The notes under the pieces are model-generated. The model did not search any database. It saw only the letters and a list, made by a program, of their open reading frames with translations, and was not told where the DNA came from. Made by a program: the position numbers and the translations under genes. Below, piece by piece: positions 1 to 8,620 of a stretch of 64,000 bases of DNA; the first letter of the stretch is position 1, and each line of letters begins with the position of its first letter. This DNA is from JAJPKK01 sp963802745 (GTDB lineage: Bacteria; Pseudomonadota; Alphaproteobacteria; Rhizobiales; Xanthobacteraceae): positions 22,406 through 86,405 of the forward strand of contig CAWDKL010000079.1 of NCBI GenBank assembly GCA_963802745.1, read 5' to 3'.

Positions 1-2
1 TC

Positions 3-479
3 GTGCTATCCAACGCAGGAATCGACCGCTCGCTACAAGATACCTACTACGTCGTCGCGCACTTTCACTACACGATGTCATTGGGCGCCACGTTCGGAAT
101 CTTCGCCGGATGGTATTACTGGTTCCCGAAAATAACCGGCTACATGTACTCCGAATCGCTGGGCAAACTGCACTTCTGGACCGCGTTCGCGGGCGCCAAT
201 ATTACGTTTTTTCCGCAGCATTTTCTAGGCCTCGCCGGGATGCCGCGGCGCTATGTCGATTACCCCGATGCGTTTGCGGGCTGGCATTTTGTTTCCTCGA
301 TCGGCTCCTATATCTTTGCCGTCAGCTTGGTGGTTTTCTTCGTCAACATGACCATGGCTTTCCTTCGCCGCGAACAGGCTGGCAATAATCCATGGGGTGT
401 CGGAGCGAATACGCTGGAATGGACGCTGTCGTCGCCGCCCCCGTTCCATCAATTCGAGCGGTTGCCGCTGATCAAATAA
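3..479 (+). CDS. ctaD: Cytochrome c oxidase subunit I, C-terminal part (5' end outside window)
   Basis: This is the last ~158 residues of the haem-copper subunit of an aa3-type oxidase, an inner-membrane proton pump that reduces oxygen to water. The piece begins inside the catalytic core: DTYYVVAHFHY contains the paired histidines of the haem a/a3 region. The later helices follow, with the family signatures GWYYWFPKITG, FPQHFLGLAGMPRRYVDYPD and FEWTLSSPPPFHQFE-like sequence near the end. It is open to the left edge, so position 3 is only the first codon of the frame and not a real start. The copper-delivery genes 2.5-4 kb downstream fit an oxidase locus. Identification is firm; only the N-terminal two thirds are unseen. 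Confidence 0.95.
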   Translation: MLSNAGIDRSLQDTYYVVAHFHYTMSLGATFGIFAGWYYWFPKITGYMYSESLGKLHFWTAFAGANITFFPQHFLGLAGMPRRYVDYPDAFAGWHFVSSIGSYIFAVSLVVFFVNMTMAFLRREQAGNNPWGVGANTLEWTLSSPPPFHQFERLPLIK

Positions 480-546
480 GCGTGCCCGGTTGGGTTGGCT
501 GGTGAGGCCGGCCATTGGCGGGACGGCCGCGGGAAGGTCCGGTCGA

Positions 547-1119
547 TCAGGATACGTCCAATGGCGTTCGCACCACCAACCTTTTTTCCAAGGTAGGAGC
601 GCTACGGTCGCCGGTGACAAGCGGTTCCGCGCCGGCTGCTGTTTGGACGATGGTATCGAACGCTTCTTCACGATCGCGGGAATCAAACCCGTGCATCCAG
701 TTCGCCCACTGAATTGCAACGATGACGCCCTTGATCGGAGGAAGCAAAGCGAGCGAAAGCCCGATTGCCGCCAGCGACAGGCAAATACCTGTCATCCATA
801 ACGGCGGCGCGAACGTCTGCTCCATTTCGAGCCCGATCGCCACCATAACGTGGCCGGTTATGAGCATGACGAAATACGGTGGCGCGTCATCCGGCCGAGC
901 ATGGTGGAGCGGTTCGCCGCAATGCGCGCAGAACGGCGTCAATTTGAGAAATCGCGGGAACAACCGGCCGACGCCGCAGGCCGGACAGCGGCATTTCAAC
1001 CCCCGGACCATGGCAGGACCAACGGACCGGGGTGGATTGAATGAATTTCCCGGATACAGCAGTGGCGTTCCCGTTGCGCGAAATCCTCGCGGCGGCGGAT
1101 CGGTATCGAATTCGGTCAC
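547..1119 (-). CDS. DUF983 family membrane protein
   Basis: A 190-residue protein with a zinc-ribbon-like N-terminal half (CRCPACGVGRLFPRF, then CAHCGEPLHH) followed by two hydrophobic helices (YFVMLITGHVMVAIGLEM and ICLSLAAIGLSLALL). This layout is the DUF983 family, which in alphaproteobacteria sits beside cytochrome c oxidase genes. The role is unknown but is presumed to concern oxidase biogenesis. It lies convergent to ctaD. The C-terminal ~60 residues after the second helix are longer than in typical members and are rich in charged residues. The start is the first ATG of the frame; no strong ribosome site was seen. Confidence 0.8.
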   Translation of the reverse strand: MTEFDTDPPPRGFRATGTPLLYPGNSFNPPRSVGPAMVRGLKCRCPACGVGRLFPRFLKLTPFCAHCGEPLHHARPDDAPPYFVMLITGHVMVAIGLEMEQTFAPPLWMTGICLSLAAIGLSLALLPPIKGVIVAIQWANWMHGFDSRDREEAFDTIVQTAAGAEPLVTGDRSAPTLEKRLVVRTPLDVS

Positions 1120-1144
1120 GGAAAGTTCTCCTCCGGTATGTGGC

Positions 1145-1759
1145 CTAGCCTAAGCGCGTTCGCGTCGTCGCGCGAATGCGCGGGCCCGCGGCGTCCAACG
1201 CCGCCATGAAGGCGGACTCGAACTGTTCCCGCTCCGCCGGGGAAAGATCGCGTGCGATTTCGACCCGCCGATCACGATGACACAACACCAGGGCCAGGTG
1301 ACCGTAATCAGGATCCAGCAGCCGCTCGATACGGAGACCGAATTGCGGGAGGCAGGTATGACTGCGCTGCCGCGATGACGTTAGCCTTTCGATGACGACC
1401 TGCCCCTCATGGAGGAAAATGCGCTCCGATCGCCTCAGCGACCGGCGCCCGCCCAGAAACCCGAACAACAGGCCGGCGAAGGTAATAATACCGAAGAAGG
1501 CGATCGGCCAATGGCCGTGGGCCGTGCAGATAGCAACCAGCGCGGTTGTCGGTATTGCGGCGGCCGAGAGCACGACCACCGTTCCGATGGTTCCAAGCGA
1601 AATGTTGGGAGAGACGTGAAACTCGAATGGCGAATTGGCCGGGACGCGCGCGATATGCGTGCCGTCCCGCTCGCCGGGTGCACAGTCGGTCATAGCGGTG
1701 ATCATGATGGTTGCGGCGCTGCGACGAACGCCATGGAACGATCGGCCCGGCGGCAACAT
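1145..1759 (-). CDS. DUF2244 domain membrane protein
   Basis: The protein has a soluble N-terminus, two closely spaced hydrophobic segments (TIGTVVVLSAAAIPTTALVAICTA and PIAFFGIITFAGLLFGFLGG), then a C-terminal domain with the pattern RSERIFLHEGQVVIER and a basic end. This matches DUF2244, a family found next to oxidase genes in proteobacteria and of unknown function. It runs in the same direction as the DUF983 gene and ends about 25 bp before it, so the two probably form an operon. In-frame ATGs at 1705 and 1693 (MTDCAPGERDG) are as likely as the first one at 1759. Confidence 0.7.
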   Translation of the reverse strand: MLPPGRSFHGVRRSAATIMITAMTDCAPGERDGTHIARVPANSPFEFHVSPNISLGTIGTVVVLSAAAIPTTALVAICTAHGHWPIAFFGIITFAGLLFGFLGGRRSLRRSERIFLHEGQVVIERLTSSRQRSHTCLPQFGLRIERLLDPDYGHLALVLCHRDRRVEIARDLSPAEREQFESAFMAALDAAGPRIRATTRTRLG

Positions 1760-1773
1760 GCCACCGGGCCGGT

Positions 1774-2175
1774 TTACGACGCCAAAATGGAATTCGCCGG
1801 AGGCCCGCGCGCACTCAGCCTGATGAATATACCAAACGCATCGGTGATCTTATGCGGCGTGGCCGCGAGCGTCATAATCCGCGCGCGCAAAACAACCGAG
1901 GGCGTATCAACCGCCCCGAGGCCCGGCTGGTCGGTGAGCCGGCAAGCGTCGCAAATCGTGAACGCGTTGCCCTCTTTGTGCGTGGCGTCGCCATTTCCCT
2001 GCGTTGAAAGACAGACGACCGGCAACGTTCCGTCCGGCAGGCGGAACATGTCGAGATTGGAACTGAGCGAAACGAAAGCCGCCGGCTTGTGGGCGAACCC
2101 CATCGTCGCCGCAATGACGACATAAATCGTCGCGATCGCCAACCGCAGCCACCGGCTATGGCGAAACAGCGTCAT
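1774..2175 (-). CDS. Exported DUF2946-like protein
   Basis: A 133-residue protein with an uncleaved anchor or signal sequence (LAIATIYVVIAATMGFAHKP) and a short cysteine motif, ICDACRLTDQPGL, in the middle. Small exported proteins with a CxxC like this near copper genes are usually placed in DUF2946. The assignment is by pattern only. It stands just upstream of, and in line with, the DUF2244 gene. It is divergent from a second protein of the same style at 2464, so the space 2176-2463 probably holds two promoters. Confidence 0.5.
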   Translation of the reverse strand: MTLFRHSRWLRLAIATIYVVIAATMGFAHKPAAFVSLSSNLDMFRLPDGTLPVVCLSTQGNGDATHKEGNAFTICDACRLTDQPGLGAVDTPSVVLRARIMTLAATPHKITDAFGIFIRLSARGPPANSILAS

Positions 2176-2463
2176 CTATGCGGATCGCAAATACAAGGGG
2201 AAACCACGCCCTTCCCGGGTGACTTGGTCGATGCCGGACAAATCTTGCACGAAGTCGCAGCATTCGTCCATCTATCTGATGCAGTCATATTTGTCCCACT
2301 TCGTAATGACCCGGAACCGAGCAAACGACGGCGGCGCCGTGGCATCGCGATGCCGGTCCGCCGTACAGGCGGGCTATCGCGGCAAAATGTCCGTGAAAGG
2401 ACGTGCAATTGGAATCGGACTTGTGCTAGTCTAAAAATACACAATAGAGGTGCGTGCGCCGTG

Positions 2464-2853
2464 ATGAGTTGGCATCGAGGCAGTGACCGGATGATCGTCG
2501 CGATTGTCGCGATGTATGCGCTGCTGCTTCAGGCCATTCTATCCAGTTTCACCATGATTCCCCACGGGTGGCCGGGCGCGGATGAAACCTTCGCCGCGTC
2601 GATTTGCTGGTCCGGAACCGAGCCTTCACCGGCAGGTTTACCGTCGGACCGGGCTGACGGAAAACATGGTGCGTGTTGTATTTTGTGCTCCATGCCGGGG
2701 CTGGGTTCGACGCGGGAAAGCTTTAGCACTGCGGGTTTGACCGATCGGATGGTGCCGCACCTTTGGGTTTTAAAGAGTTTTGCGTTTTCACGGGCGACGA
2801 TCGATCGATTACCCGGGTCCCCGAGGGCGCCGCCGGCTTTTGCCATAGTTTAG
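2464..2853 (+). CDS. Exported DUF2946-like protein
   Basis: About 129 residues: an N-terminal hydrophobic stretch (MIVAIVAMYALLLQAILSSF), a spacer and the cysteine motif HGACCILCSMPGLG. This resembles DUF2946 proteins, which are small, exported and found in copper or cobalt handling regions. The reading frame is open further upstream, but the double start GTG-ATG at 2461/2464 follows an AGGTG sequence and puts the hydrophobic segment at the N-terminus. The gene is divergent from the protein at 1774-2175 and precedes the PCuAC gene, so a role in copper handling is inferred from context. Confidence 0.55.
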   Translation: MSWHRGSDRMIVAIVAMYALLLQAILSSFTMIPHGWPGADETFAASICWSGTEPSPAGLPSDRADGKHGACCILCSMPGLGSTRESFSTAGLTDRMVPHLWVLKSFAFSRATIDRLPGSPRAPPAFAIV

Positions 2854-3072
2854 GGCCGCACACCTTCCAGCATCTCCAAGCCGATCGATCCAAGCGGTGG
2901 CCGCGCTATCGCGAGTACCGATAGCGCACGTATGTGCAATTCGAAAATTCGGTATTGGATCTTTCCATCATTCCCGATGGAAAAAACGGCTGCGGAACGT
3001 GCGAGCGATCTGTGGATAATTGAAGATTATGACGATTCTCAGGAGAATCGCACTGGCAAAAGGAGGCAACCA

Positions 3073-3552
3073 ATGTTGAGAATCAGCACAGCGCTCGTCT
3101 GCGCGGTCGTTCTTGGTGTCGCGGCGCAAACCGCTTCGGCGCAAACGTATTCCGCCGGACCGATAAAAATCGAGCAGCCGTGGGTGCGCGCCACTCCGGG
3201 CGGCGCCAAGGTCGGCGGCGGCTACATGACGATCGTCAATACCGGATCGCAGCCCGACCGCTTGCTGGGCGGATCGCTGCCGCAAGCCGGGAAGGTCGAG
3301 ATTCACGAGATGAAGATGGACGGCAACGTCATGCAGATGCGGCCGGTCCCCGGGGGGCTTGAGATCAAGCCGGGCCAGAAGGTCGAACTCGCTCCCAACG
3401 GCTACCACGTCATGTTCATGGATCTGCGGCAGCCGTTCAAACAGGGTGAAAAATTGCAAGGACAGTTGCGGTTCGAAAAAGCGGGGGCCATCGACGTGGA
3501 ATATAGCGTCGAGTCGATCGGTGCGCAGAGCGCACCCGCGCACGGTCATTAG
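3073..3552 (+). CDS. Periplasmic copper chaperone PCu(A)C
   Basis: This 159-residue exported protein carries Cu(I) in the periplasm and passes it to the CuA site of cytochrome oxidase, usually together with SCO. A signal peptide ends at TASAQT. The copper ligands of the PCuAC family are visible: His78 and Met80 in EIHEM, Met89, and His112/Met114 in YHVMFMDL. The family hallmark APNGYHVMFMDL is well kept. The start at 3073 is fixed by AGGAGG at 3061-3066; the frame is open 140 bp further upstream but without a signal peptide. The gene ends in a His-rich tail (APAHGH) and is followed after 18 bp by the SCO gene, so they are very likely co-transcribed. Confidence 0.93.
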   Translation: MLRISTALVCAVVLGVAAQTASAQTYSAGPIKIEQPWVRATPGGAKVGGGYMTIVNTGSQPDRLLGGSLPQAGKVEIHEMKMDGNVMQMRPVPGGLEIKPGQKVELAPNGYHVMFMDLRQPFKQGEKLQGQLRFEKAGAIDVEYSVESIGAQSAPAHGH

Positions 3553-3570
3553 GTCCCGTGACCCGGGTCT

Positions 3571-4164
3571 GTGTTGAGGACGGTGAGGATCGGGTCGGCG
3601 TCCGCCATCCTGGTCCTCATCGGCGTTCTGGCGGTTGCCTGGCTCCGTCCGCTGCCTGGAAGCTTGCCGGTCATCGGCGGAATCGGCGGCCCCTTTACGC
3701 TCATCGATCACCACGGCAGAGCCGTCACCGAGCGCGACTATCTTGGCAAGCCCAGCCTGGTGTTTTTCGGATACACCTTCTGTCCCGACGTTTGCCCGAC
3801 CACGTTGTTTGCGTTGTCGAACCACCTTAAGGAGTTGGGCCGCGACGGCGATCGGTTAAATGTACTGTTCATTACCGTGGACCCCGAACGCGACACGCCG
3901 GTTCAGCTCGCGCTGTACGTGGCGTCGTTCGATGAACGGATTACCGGTCTGTCCGGGACGGCCGAAAATATCCGCGCAACGATGGCGGCCTATCGCGCCT
4001 TTGCCCGCAAGGTACCTCTTGCGGATGGCGGCTATGCGATGGATCACACTGCGACGATCTTCATGATGAACCGCAAGGGCCAATTCGTCGGGTTCATCAA
4101 TTACCAGGAGCCGGAGGCAGGTGTCCGCGTCAAGCTGCGGCGCCTCCTGGATGACGGCAGCTGA
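3571..4164 (+). CDS. SCO1/SenC copper-insertion and thiol protein
   Basis: A 197-residue membrane-anchored protein of the SCO family, which matures the CuA centre of cytochrome oxidase. One N-terminal transmembrane helix (ILVLIGVLAVAWL) is followed by a thioredoxin fold facing the periplasm. All three metal-site residues are present: Cys71 and Cys75 in CPDVCP and His159 in AMDHTA. It starts at GTG 3571 (then TTG) shortly after the PCuAC gene. A TlpA-like thioredoxin begins 17 bp downstream, giving the standard chaperone, SCO and reductant set. It is complete and intact. Confidence 0.93.
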   Translation: MLRTVRIGSASAILVLIGVLAVAWLRPLPGSLPVIGGIGGPFTLIDHHGRAVTERDYLGKPSLVFFGYTFCPDVCPTTLFALSNHLKELGRDGDRLNVLFITVDPERDTPVQLALYVASFDERITGLSGTAENIRATMAAYRAFARKVPLADGGYAMDHTATIFMMNRKGQFVGFINYQEPEAGVRVKLRRLLDDGS

Positions 4165-4180
4165 GGGAACGAGCAGAACC

Positions 4181-4705
4181 ATGATGCGACAAGGTGGAAC
4201 GATATCCGCTTTACTGCTAGCTTTTGCCGTGGGGACGGGCGCCGCCACCGCCGCCGGGCCGACCGCGCCGGCCATGGATGCCGCCGCGCCCGCGCTCGTC
4301 CTGACCACGCTCGACGGGGCGGCGTTCGACCTGGCGAAGCTGCGCGGCAAGGTGGTGCTGGTGAATTACTGGGCGACCTGGTGCGCGCCCTGCATTAAGG
4401 AAATGCCGACGTTCGATGCGTTCTACCGGCGCTACCATGCCCGCGGGCTGGAAATGGTCGCCATCAGCACCGATTTTCCGCGCGACCTTCCCAAGGTGCG
4501 TAAGACCGCGAAAACGCTCGGCTATCCGGTGGCCGTCACCGGCGCCATCACGGATGACGGCTTCGGGGCGCCGGACGGCGTGCCGATCACTTACGTGATC
4601 GACGCGGACGGGATCGTGCGTGACCGGTTCATCGCGGTGCCGAACAAGCTGCTGCGCGATGTCGTCGTGCCGTTGTTGGCGCATGCCACGGGAGAGCCGA
4701 AATGA
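4181..4705 (+). CDS. TlpA-like exported thioredoxin
   Basis: A 174-residue protein with a signal peptide (SALLLAFAVGTGAATAAG) and a redoxin fold with the active site WATWCAPC (Cys68, Cys71) and the cis-proline region GVPITYVID. TlpA-type thioredoxins keep the cysteines of SCO and of the CuA site reduced in the periplasm, which fits the two genes upstream. The frame is open earlier, but ATG 4181 follows GAACGAGCAG and gives the signal peptide. Its stop overlaps the start of the next gene (ATGA at 4702), so translation is probably coupled. Confidence 0.88.
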   Translation: MMRQGGTISALLLAFAVGTGAATAAGPTAPAMDAAAPALVLTTLDGAAFDLAKLRGKVVLVNYWATWCAPCIKEMPTFDAFYRRYHARGLEMVAISTDFPRDLPKVRKTAKTLGYPVAVTGAITDDGFGAPDGVPITYVIDADGIVRDRFIAVPNKLLRDVVVPLLAHATGEPK

Positions 4706-5211
4706 GAAGCGCAATGCTGGCGGTATGCGCCATCGCGATGCTCGGAGCCGGCGTCGCGGCGGCGGCCCAATCCGGTGCCTGGATCACCGACCTCAGCGGC
4801 GGCTGCCAAGTCTGGAACCCGCATCCGCAGCCCAACGAAACGATCCGCTGGTTCGGCGCCTGTGCCAACGGCTTTGCGCAGGGCCACGGCACCGCACAAT
4901 GGTTGCACAACGACCTGCCGTTCGAGGCCGACGAAGGTGACTGGCTCTCCGGACGACAGACCGGTATTGGTTCGCAGGTATGGCCGTCCGGCCGCTACGA
5001 CGGCCAGCTCGTTAACGGCGAACCTCACGGCCGCGGCACCTTGATCTTGCAAGGCGCGCGCTACGAAGGCGAATTCCGCAACGGCAAGCCGGAAGGAACC
5101 GGCACGCTGACGCGGGGCGGCGACACTTTTCGCGGCAACTGGACCGGGGGCTGTTTTCGGGATGGAGCTCGCAGAGCCTCGTTCGGGGTGCCGCTGTCAG
5201 CCTGCCGGTGA
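4702..5211 (+). CDS. Exported MORN-repeat protein
   Basis: A 169-residue exported protein with a signal peptide ending near GVAAAAQS. At least three MORN-type repeats lie in the second half (YDGQLVNGEPHGRGTL, YEGEFRNGKPEGTGTL, FRGNWTGGCF), plus a degenerate one earlier (GACANGFAQGHGTAQW). MORN repeats form elongated beta structures that bind lipids or proteins; the partner here is unknown. The gene overlaps the thioredoxin gene by 4 bp and the DJ-1-like gene by 1 to 4 bp, so it belongs to the same operon. Confidence 0.8.
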   Translation: MRSAMLAVCAIAMLGAGVAAAAQSGAWITDLSGGCQVWNPHPQPNETIRWFGACANGFAQGHGTAQWLHNDLPFEADEGDWLSGRQTGIGSQVWPSGRYDGQLVNGEPHGRGTLILQGARYEGEFRNGKPEGTGTLTRGGDTFRGNWTGGCFRDGARRASFGVPLSACR

Positions 5212-6131
5212 TGCGTCCGCAAACCGAGCGGGGACCGCATATGGAGGGATCGATGCACGAGGAACGGGATGCCGGAGCTGGCGATCTGCCCGCGACCGAC
5301 GCGACGTGGCGCCGCCGAGATATTCTTGCCTTCGGACTATCCTCCGGTCTCGGCATGGCGGCTGGTCCCGCCGCGGCGGCGGAACTTACCGCGCCGAACC
5401 GGCAGGATGCAGGGCAGCCGGTTCCCGGCACGGCAAACGGCGCGCCGAAGATCGGGATGCTGGTTTATGACGATATGATCCTCATGGATCTGAACGGCCC
5501 TCAAACGGTATTTACGCTGATCGGCGCCAACATTCTCCTCGTATCGAAGGATTTGGCTCCGGTACGGACGGACGTCGGAATCAGCATGCAGCCGACCGCG
5601 ACCTTCGCAACCTGCCCGCGCGATCTTGACGTGCTGTTCGTTCCGGGCGGGCTGAAGGGTACGCTTGCCTGCATGGCGGACCGGCCGATGCTGGATTTCC
5701 TGGCCGATCGCGGCCGGCGGGCGCGCTATGTGACGAGCGTCTGCACCGGATCGCTGGTATTGGCCGCCGCCGGCCTGCTGAATGGCTATCGCGCCACGTC
5801 GCACTGGTATGTGCGCGACCTGCTCCCGCTGATGGGCGCGACGCTGGAAACCGCCCGCGTGGTCGAAGACCGCAACCGCATCACCGCCGGCGGCGTGACG
5901 GCGGGAATCGATTTTGCGCTGGCGCTGGCGGCGCGCCTGACCGATGCGGAGCGCGCCAAGCTGATACAGTTGGTGCTCGAATACGATCCGCAGCCGCCTT
6001 TTGCGGCGGGATCGCCGGAATCGGCGGGACGTGCGCTGGCGGATGATGTCCGCTCGCGCCGGGCACCACTGATCGACGCGGCACGCCGGCTTGCCATGGA
6101 CGCGGCGCGCACGATCGGCATTCCGGGATAG
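5208..6131 (+). CDS. Tat-exported DJ-1/PfpI family protein (isonitrile hydratase-like)
   Basis: A 307-residue protein. Residues 35-60 form a twin-arginine signal (WRRRDILAF followed by a hydrophobic run), and residues 81-270 form a DJ-1/PfpI glutamine-amidotransferase-like fold. The nucleophile elbow is SVCTGS with Cys179, followed by AAAGLLNGYRATSHW. That arrangement is typical of the GlxA/isonitrile hydratase branch without an AraC regulator domain. Substrate is unknown. Export of a DJ-1 family enzyme is unusual. Starts are possible at GTG 5208, ATG 5211 and ATG 5253; the last follows GGAGGG closely and still keeps the Tat signal. Confidence 0.8.
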   Translation: MMRPQTERGPHMEGSMHEERDAGAGDLPATDATWRRRDILAFGLSSGLGMAAGPAAAAELTAPNRQDAGQPVPGTANGAPKIGMLVYDDMILMDLNGPQTVFTLIGANILLVSKDLAPVRTDVGISMQPTATFATCPRDLDVLFVPGGLKGTLACMADRPMLDFLADRGRRARYVTSVCTGSLVLAAAGLLNGYRATSHWYVRDLLPLMGATLETARVVEDRNRITAGGVTAGIDFALALAARLTDAERAKLIQLVLEYDPQPPFAAGSPESAGRALADDVRSRRAPLIDAARRLAMDAARTIGIPG

Positions 6132-6219
6132 TCGCTTTGGCCGGGCCATGTTGCCAAGCGGGCGGGCCGCCGGCCAAGGAATACGCTCGCAAACCGGTCC
6201 CACCATCAAGGAGGAAAAA

Positions 6220-6381
6220 ATGACACGCTGCTTCGCTCTCGCCATCATCGCCGCCGTCCTGACCGGCGGCAGCGCTTATGCGGTGACCGCCGATCCCAGG
6301 GGCAAGGTGTGCCGCATGGAACAGCAATGCCACTGGGAGAATTTCAAGAAAATCTGCATCTACGTGAAGGTCTGCCGCTGA
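6220..6381 (+). CDS. Small exported cysteine-rich peptide
   Basis: A 53-residue peptide preceded by a strong ribosome site (AAGGAGG, 6209-6215). It has a signal peptide (CFALAIIAAVLTGGSAYA) and a mature part of about 33 residues with three cysteines (VCRMEQQC, KICIYVKVC pattern). It is short but has a good start, a clear signal and codon use like the neighbours, so I consider it real. No function is recognised; the position after the DJ-1 gene suggests it may be the last gene of that operon. Confidence 0.6.
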   Translation: MTRCFALAIIAAVLTGGSAYAVTADPRGKVCRMEQQCHWENFKKICIYVKVCR

Positions 6382-6879
6382 AGACGGCGGTGTGGCGACG
6401 AAAGCCGGTGGCATGGGTAGCAAAAGGCGCGCTATTCGCGCGCCGTGCTCACCTTCGGCGCTGCCGGTGGGCGCGGCGCCGGACGCAATAGCTCCTACGA
6501 AGAAACTGGCGGCTCATAATACCGCATAGGCATTTGGGCACGGGTCATCGCCGCAACCAGTTTGCGCCGCGGGGGAGGGGACGCGCGCATTGTTCCGGCC
6601 AGCGCGAAAGTGGGCGAACTGCCCTCCCTGAACCAGATCAACCGGAGCACGCGGGCGATGCAATGACGATGACATTGCCTATGACGTTGGCATTGGGAAG
6701 AGCAGTTGCCTAAATTCGTGCTTGTTGTGATAAAATTGCCACCAAAGATATTATAAAGATATTTTTGCGTCAATTAACACATATGGACTCCAACGCGCAT
6801 CTTCACTCAAACTACCAGGGCTGGGGTTTGATGCGAGTCCGGGGTTAAGACTTCGCGCAACTGGGGGCTGGGGTACAAT
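6382..6879. other. Intergenic stretch with AT-rich upstream region
   Basis: No convincing gene. The last part, about 6710-6790, is markedly AT-rich for this genome (TATTATAAAGATATTTTTGCG and similar) and probably contains the promoter of the outer-membrane protein gene at 6880. A 92-codon frame on the minus strand crosses this area but has no family resemblance and no ribosome site. Confidence 0.4.
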
Positions 6880-7693
6880 ATGACGGATCACGGACGAGGA
6901 TTATCGCGCGCGGCGGCCTTGGGGTTGGCTGTGGCGGGTGCGGTATTATATGCCGGATCGGCGAGTGCCGCCGATTTGCCGGTCAAAGCGGCGCCGGTGC
7001 ATGCACCGTACAACTGGAACGGCTGTTACGTCGGCGGATTTTTTGGCTGGAACCAGGCCAATACCTGGCATTCCAATGACGTCAACAACTTCAATCCGGG
7101 TGGGGCGAACCCCTGGGTGTTCAGCCTGGGTGCCGAGCCGACCGGCGGCGGCTATGCCGGGTGTAACTGGCAACCCACGCCCGGCGGCGGCTTCGTGCTG
7201 AGCCTCGAGGCCGAAGGCGGTTACATGAACATGCGCGGCATCCAGACGCAGTATCAGGCCGGCAATGTCAGCGATTTCGTGCATGTCGGCTCGGGCTATG
7301 GCTTCGTGGCCGGCCGCGTCGGCTGGGTGTTTCTCGAGAAAATTCTCGTCTACGGCAAGGTCGGCGTCGCGTTCTTCGATGAAAACTCGACTATCAGCGG
7401 CACCAACGTGAGCTGGTATGCACGATCAGCGCGACCGGTAGCAAACGCAGTCGCCCCTCGCCTTCGGCGGCGGCGGTGAATTCCCGATCTCGGACCACTG
7501 GATTGGGCGGATCGAATATCTCGCATTCGAAGGCGGGAGTTCTTACAACGCCGTCGGAAATGTGACCCAAAATATTTTGGTCTCCTGTAACTGTGAGGGT
7601 CCAGCCTGGTCGCGCGCCAACACCGCATTCACCTGGAAGGAAGATCCTTCACTGATCCAATCGCTTAAGATCGGTGCCGCATACAAATTCTAA
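6880..7693 (+). pseudogene. Omp31-like outer-membrane beta-barrel protein, frameshifted
   Basis: The frame from 6880 encodes a signal peptide (ending SASAADLPVKA) and most of an 8-strand barrel of the rhizobial Omp25/Omp31 type (YNWNGCYVGGFFGWN, GFVAGRVGW). Around 7420-7450 the frame is lost. The expected C-terminus continues in another frame as FGGGGEFPISDHWIGRIEYL and ends properly with SLKIGAAYKF at 7693. A TAG interrupts the second frame just upstream, so at least two small indels, or one compound change, are needed. Corrected length would be about 270 residues. It could be a decayed gene or sequence error; the next gene is an intact member of the same family. Confidence 0.75.
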
Positions 7694-7796
7694 TCGAGGG
7701 ACGAGATGCTAGGGGCAGGGCTTGGGGAAGCGCTGTCTGATGCAACGGGGTAAAGTGTCGGTTGCGGAAACGCGCCGGATGCACTGGGGGAATGTC

Positions 7797-8504
7797 ATGA
7801 CCATGAGAATGAACACACTTGTTGGCCTGGGGTTCGCGGCGGTGGCGGCAGGGTCCGCTATGGCTGCCGATCTCCCTACCAAGGGGCCGCTCTATAAGGC
7901 TCCGCCGCCGGTCTTCAGTTGGACCGGCTGCTATGTCGGTGCCCATTTCGGCAGCCTGTTCGCCGAGGATAACTGGAACGCGTCGGGAACCGCATTGGCC
8001 ACCATCGAATCGACCGGCATCCTGGTCGGCGGCCAAGCCGGTTGTAACTATCAGATTTCCAACTGGGTACTCGGCGTCCAGGGCGACTACGCCGGGACGC
8101 CCGCGAGCGGGACGACGACCGACCAGGTTTTAAGTTCCGTGACCGACGAAGTGAAGAACAAATCGCTGGCTTCGGTGACCGGCCGCGTCGGTTACGCGCT
8201 GGATCGCTGGCTGCCTTATGTGAAAGCCGGCGGCGCGTGGACGAGCAATTCGTACAACACCTATAACACGTCCACGAGCGCAACCTCCTCGAATGCAAGC
8301 GCGTCGCGGAACGGGTGGACCGCAGGCGGCGGCATCGAGTATACGATCATCAGCAATCTGTCGATCTTCATCGAATATGACTGGTACGATTTCGGCACAA
8401 AATCAGTCAATTTCAACACCAACGTCAGCGGTCTGCCGGCGGCCGTCGATGTCAAGGAACGCGACAGCGTTGTGAAGGTGGGGTTGAACTGGACGTTCCG
8501 CTGA
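7797..8504 (+). CDS. Omp31-like outer-membrane beta-barrel protein
   Basis: An intact 235-residue barrel protein. The signal peptide ends at GSAMAADLPTKG. The mature part shows the family pattern FSWTGCYVGAHFG, GILVGGQAGCNYQ, ASVTGRVGYALDRWLPYVKAGGAW and a final aromatic strand KVGLNWTFR ending in Phe-Arg. Such proteins are abundant structural outer-membrane proteins in rhizobia. The frame is open from 7722, but ATG 7797 (or 7803) gives the signal peptide directly. It is followed by a perfect 10-bp hairpin about 90 bp downstream. Confidence 0.88.
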   Translation: MTMRMNTLVGLGFAAVAAGSAMAADLPTKGPLYKAPPPVFSWTGCYVGAHFGSLFAEDNWNASGTALATIESTGILVGGQAGCNYQISNWVLGVQGDYAGTPASGTTTDQVLSSVTDEVKNKSLASVTGRVGYALDRWLPYVKAGGAWTSNSYNTYNTSTSATSSNASASRNGWTAGGGIEYTIISNLSIFIEYDWYDFGTKSVNFNTNVSGLPAAVDVKERDSVVKVGLNWTFR

Positions 8505-8595
8505 GGCGGAGCTTCGAAAACCGCACGATCCAAATTGAACCGAGGGTTATCGATACGACAGACAATCGATCGGAGCGTTATCCAAAGCACTTTGC

Positions 8596-8620
8596 GATGG
8601 CCGGGCTTGTCCCGGCCATC
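8596..8620. terminator. Perfect hairpin after the Omp31-like gene
   Basis: GATGGCCGGG and CCCGGCCATC form a perfect 10-bp stem with a 5-base loop. There is no clear T-run, so this is either a factor-independent stop of low quality or one of the genome's common 'GGCCGGGCTTGTCCCGGCC' palindromes. Variants of the same palindrome occur at about 11,585 and 18,775. Confidence 0.4.

Noticed and set aside
6495..6773. 92-codon frame on the minus strand
   Set aside because: It crosses the AT-rich upstream region of the Omp31-like gene; no ribosome site, no pattern.
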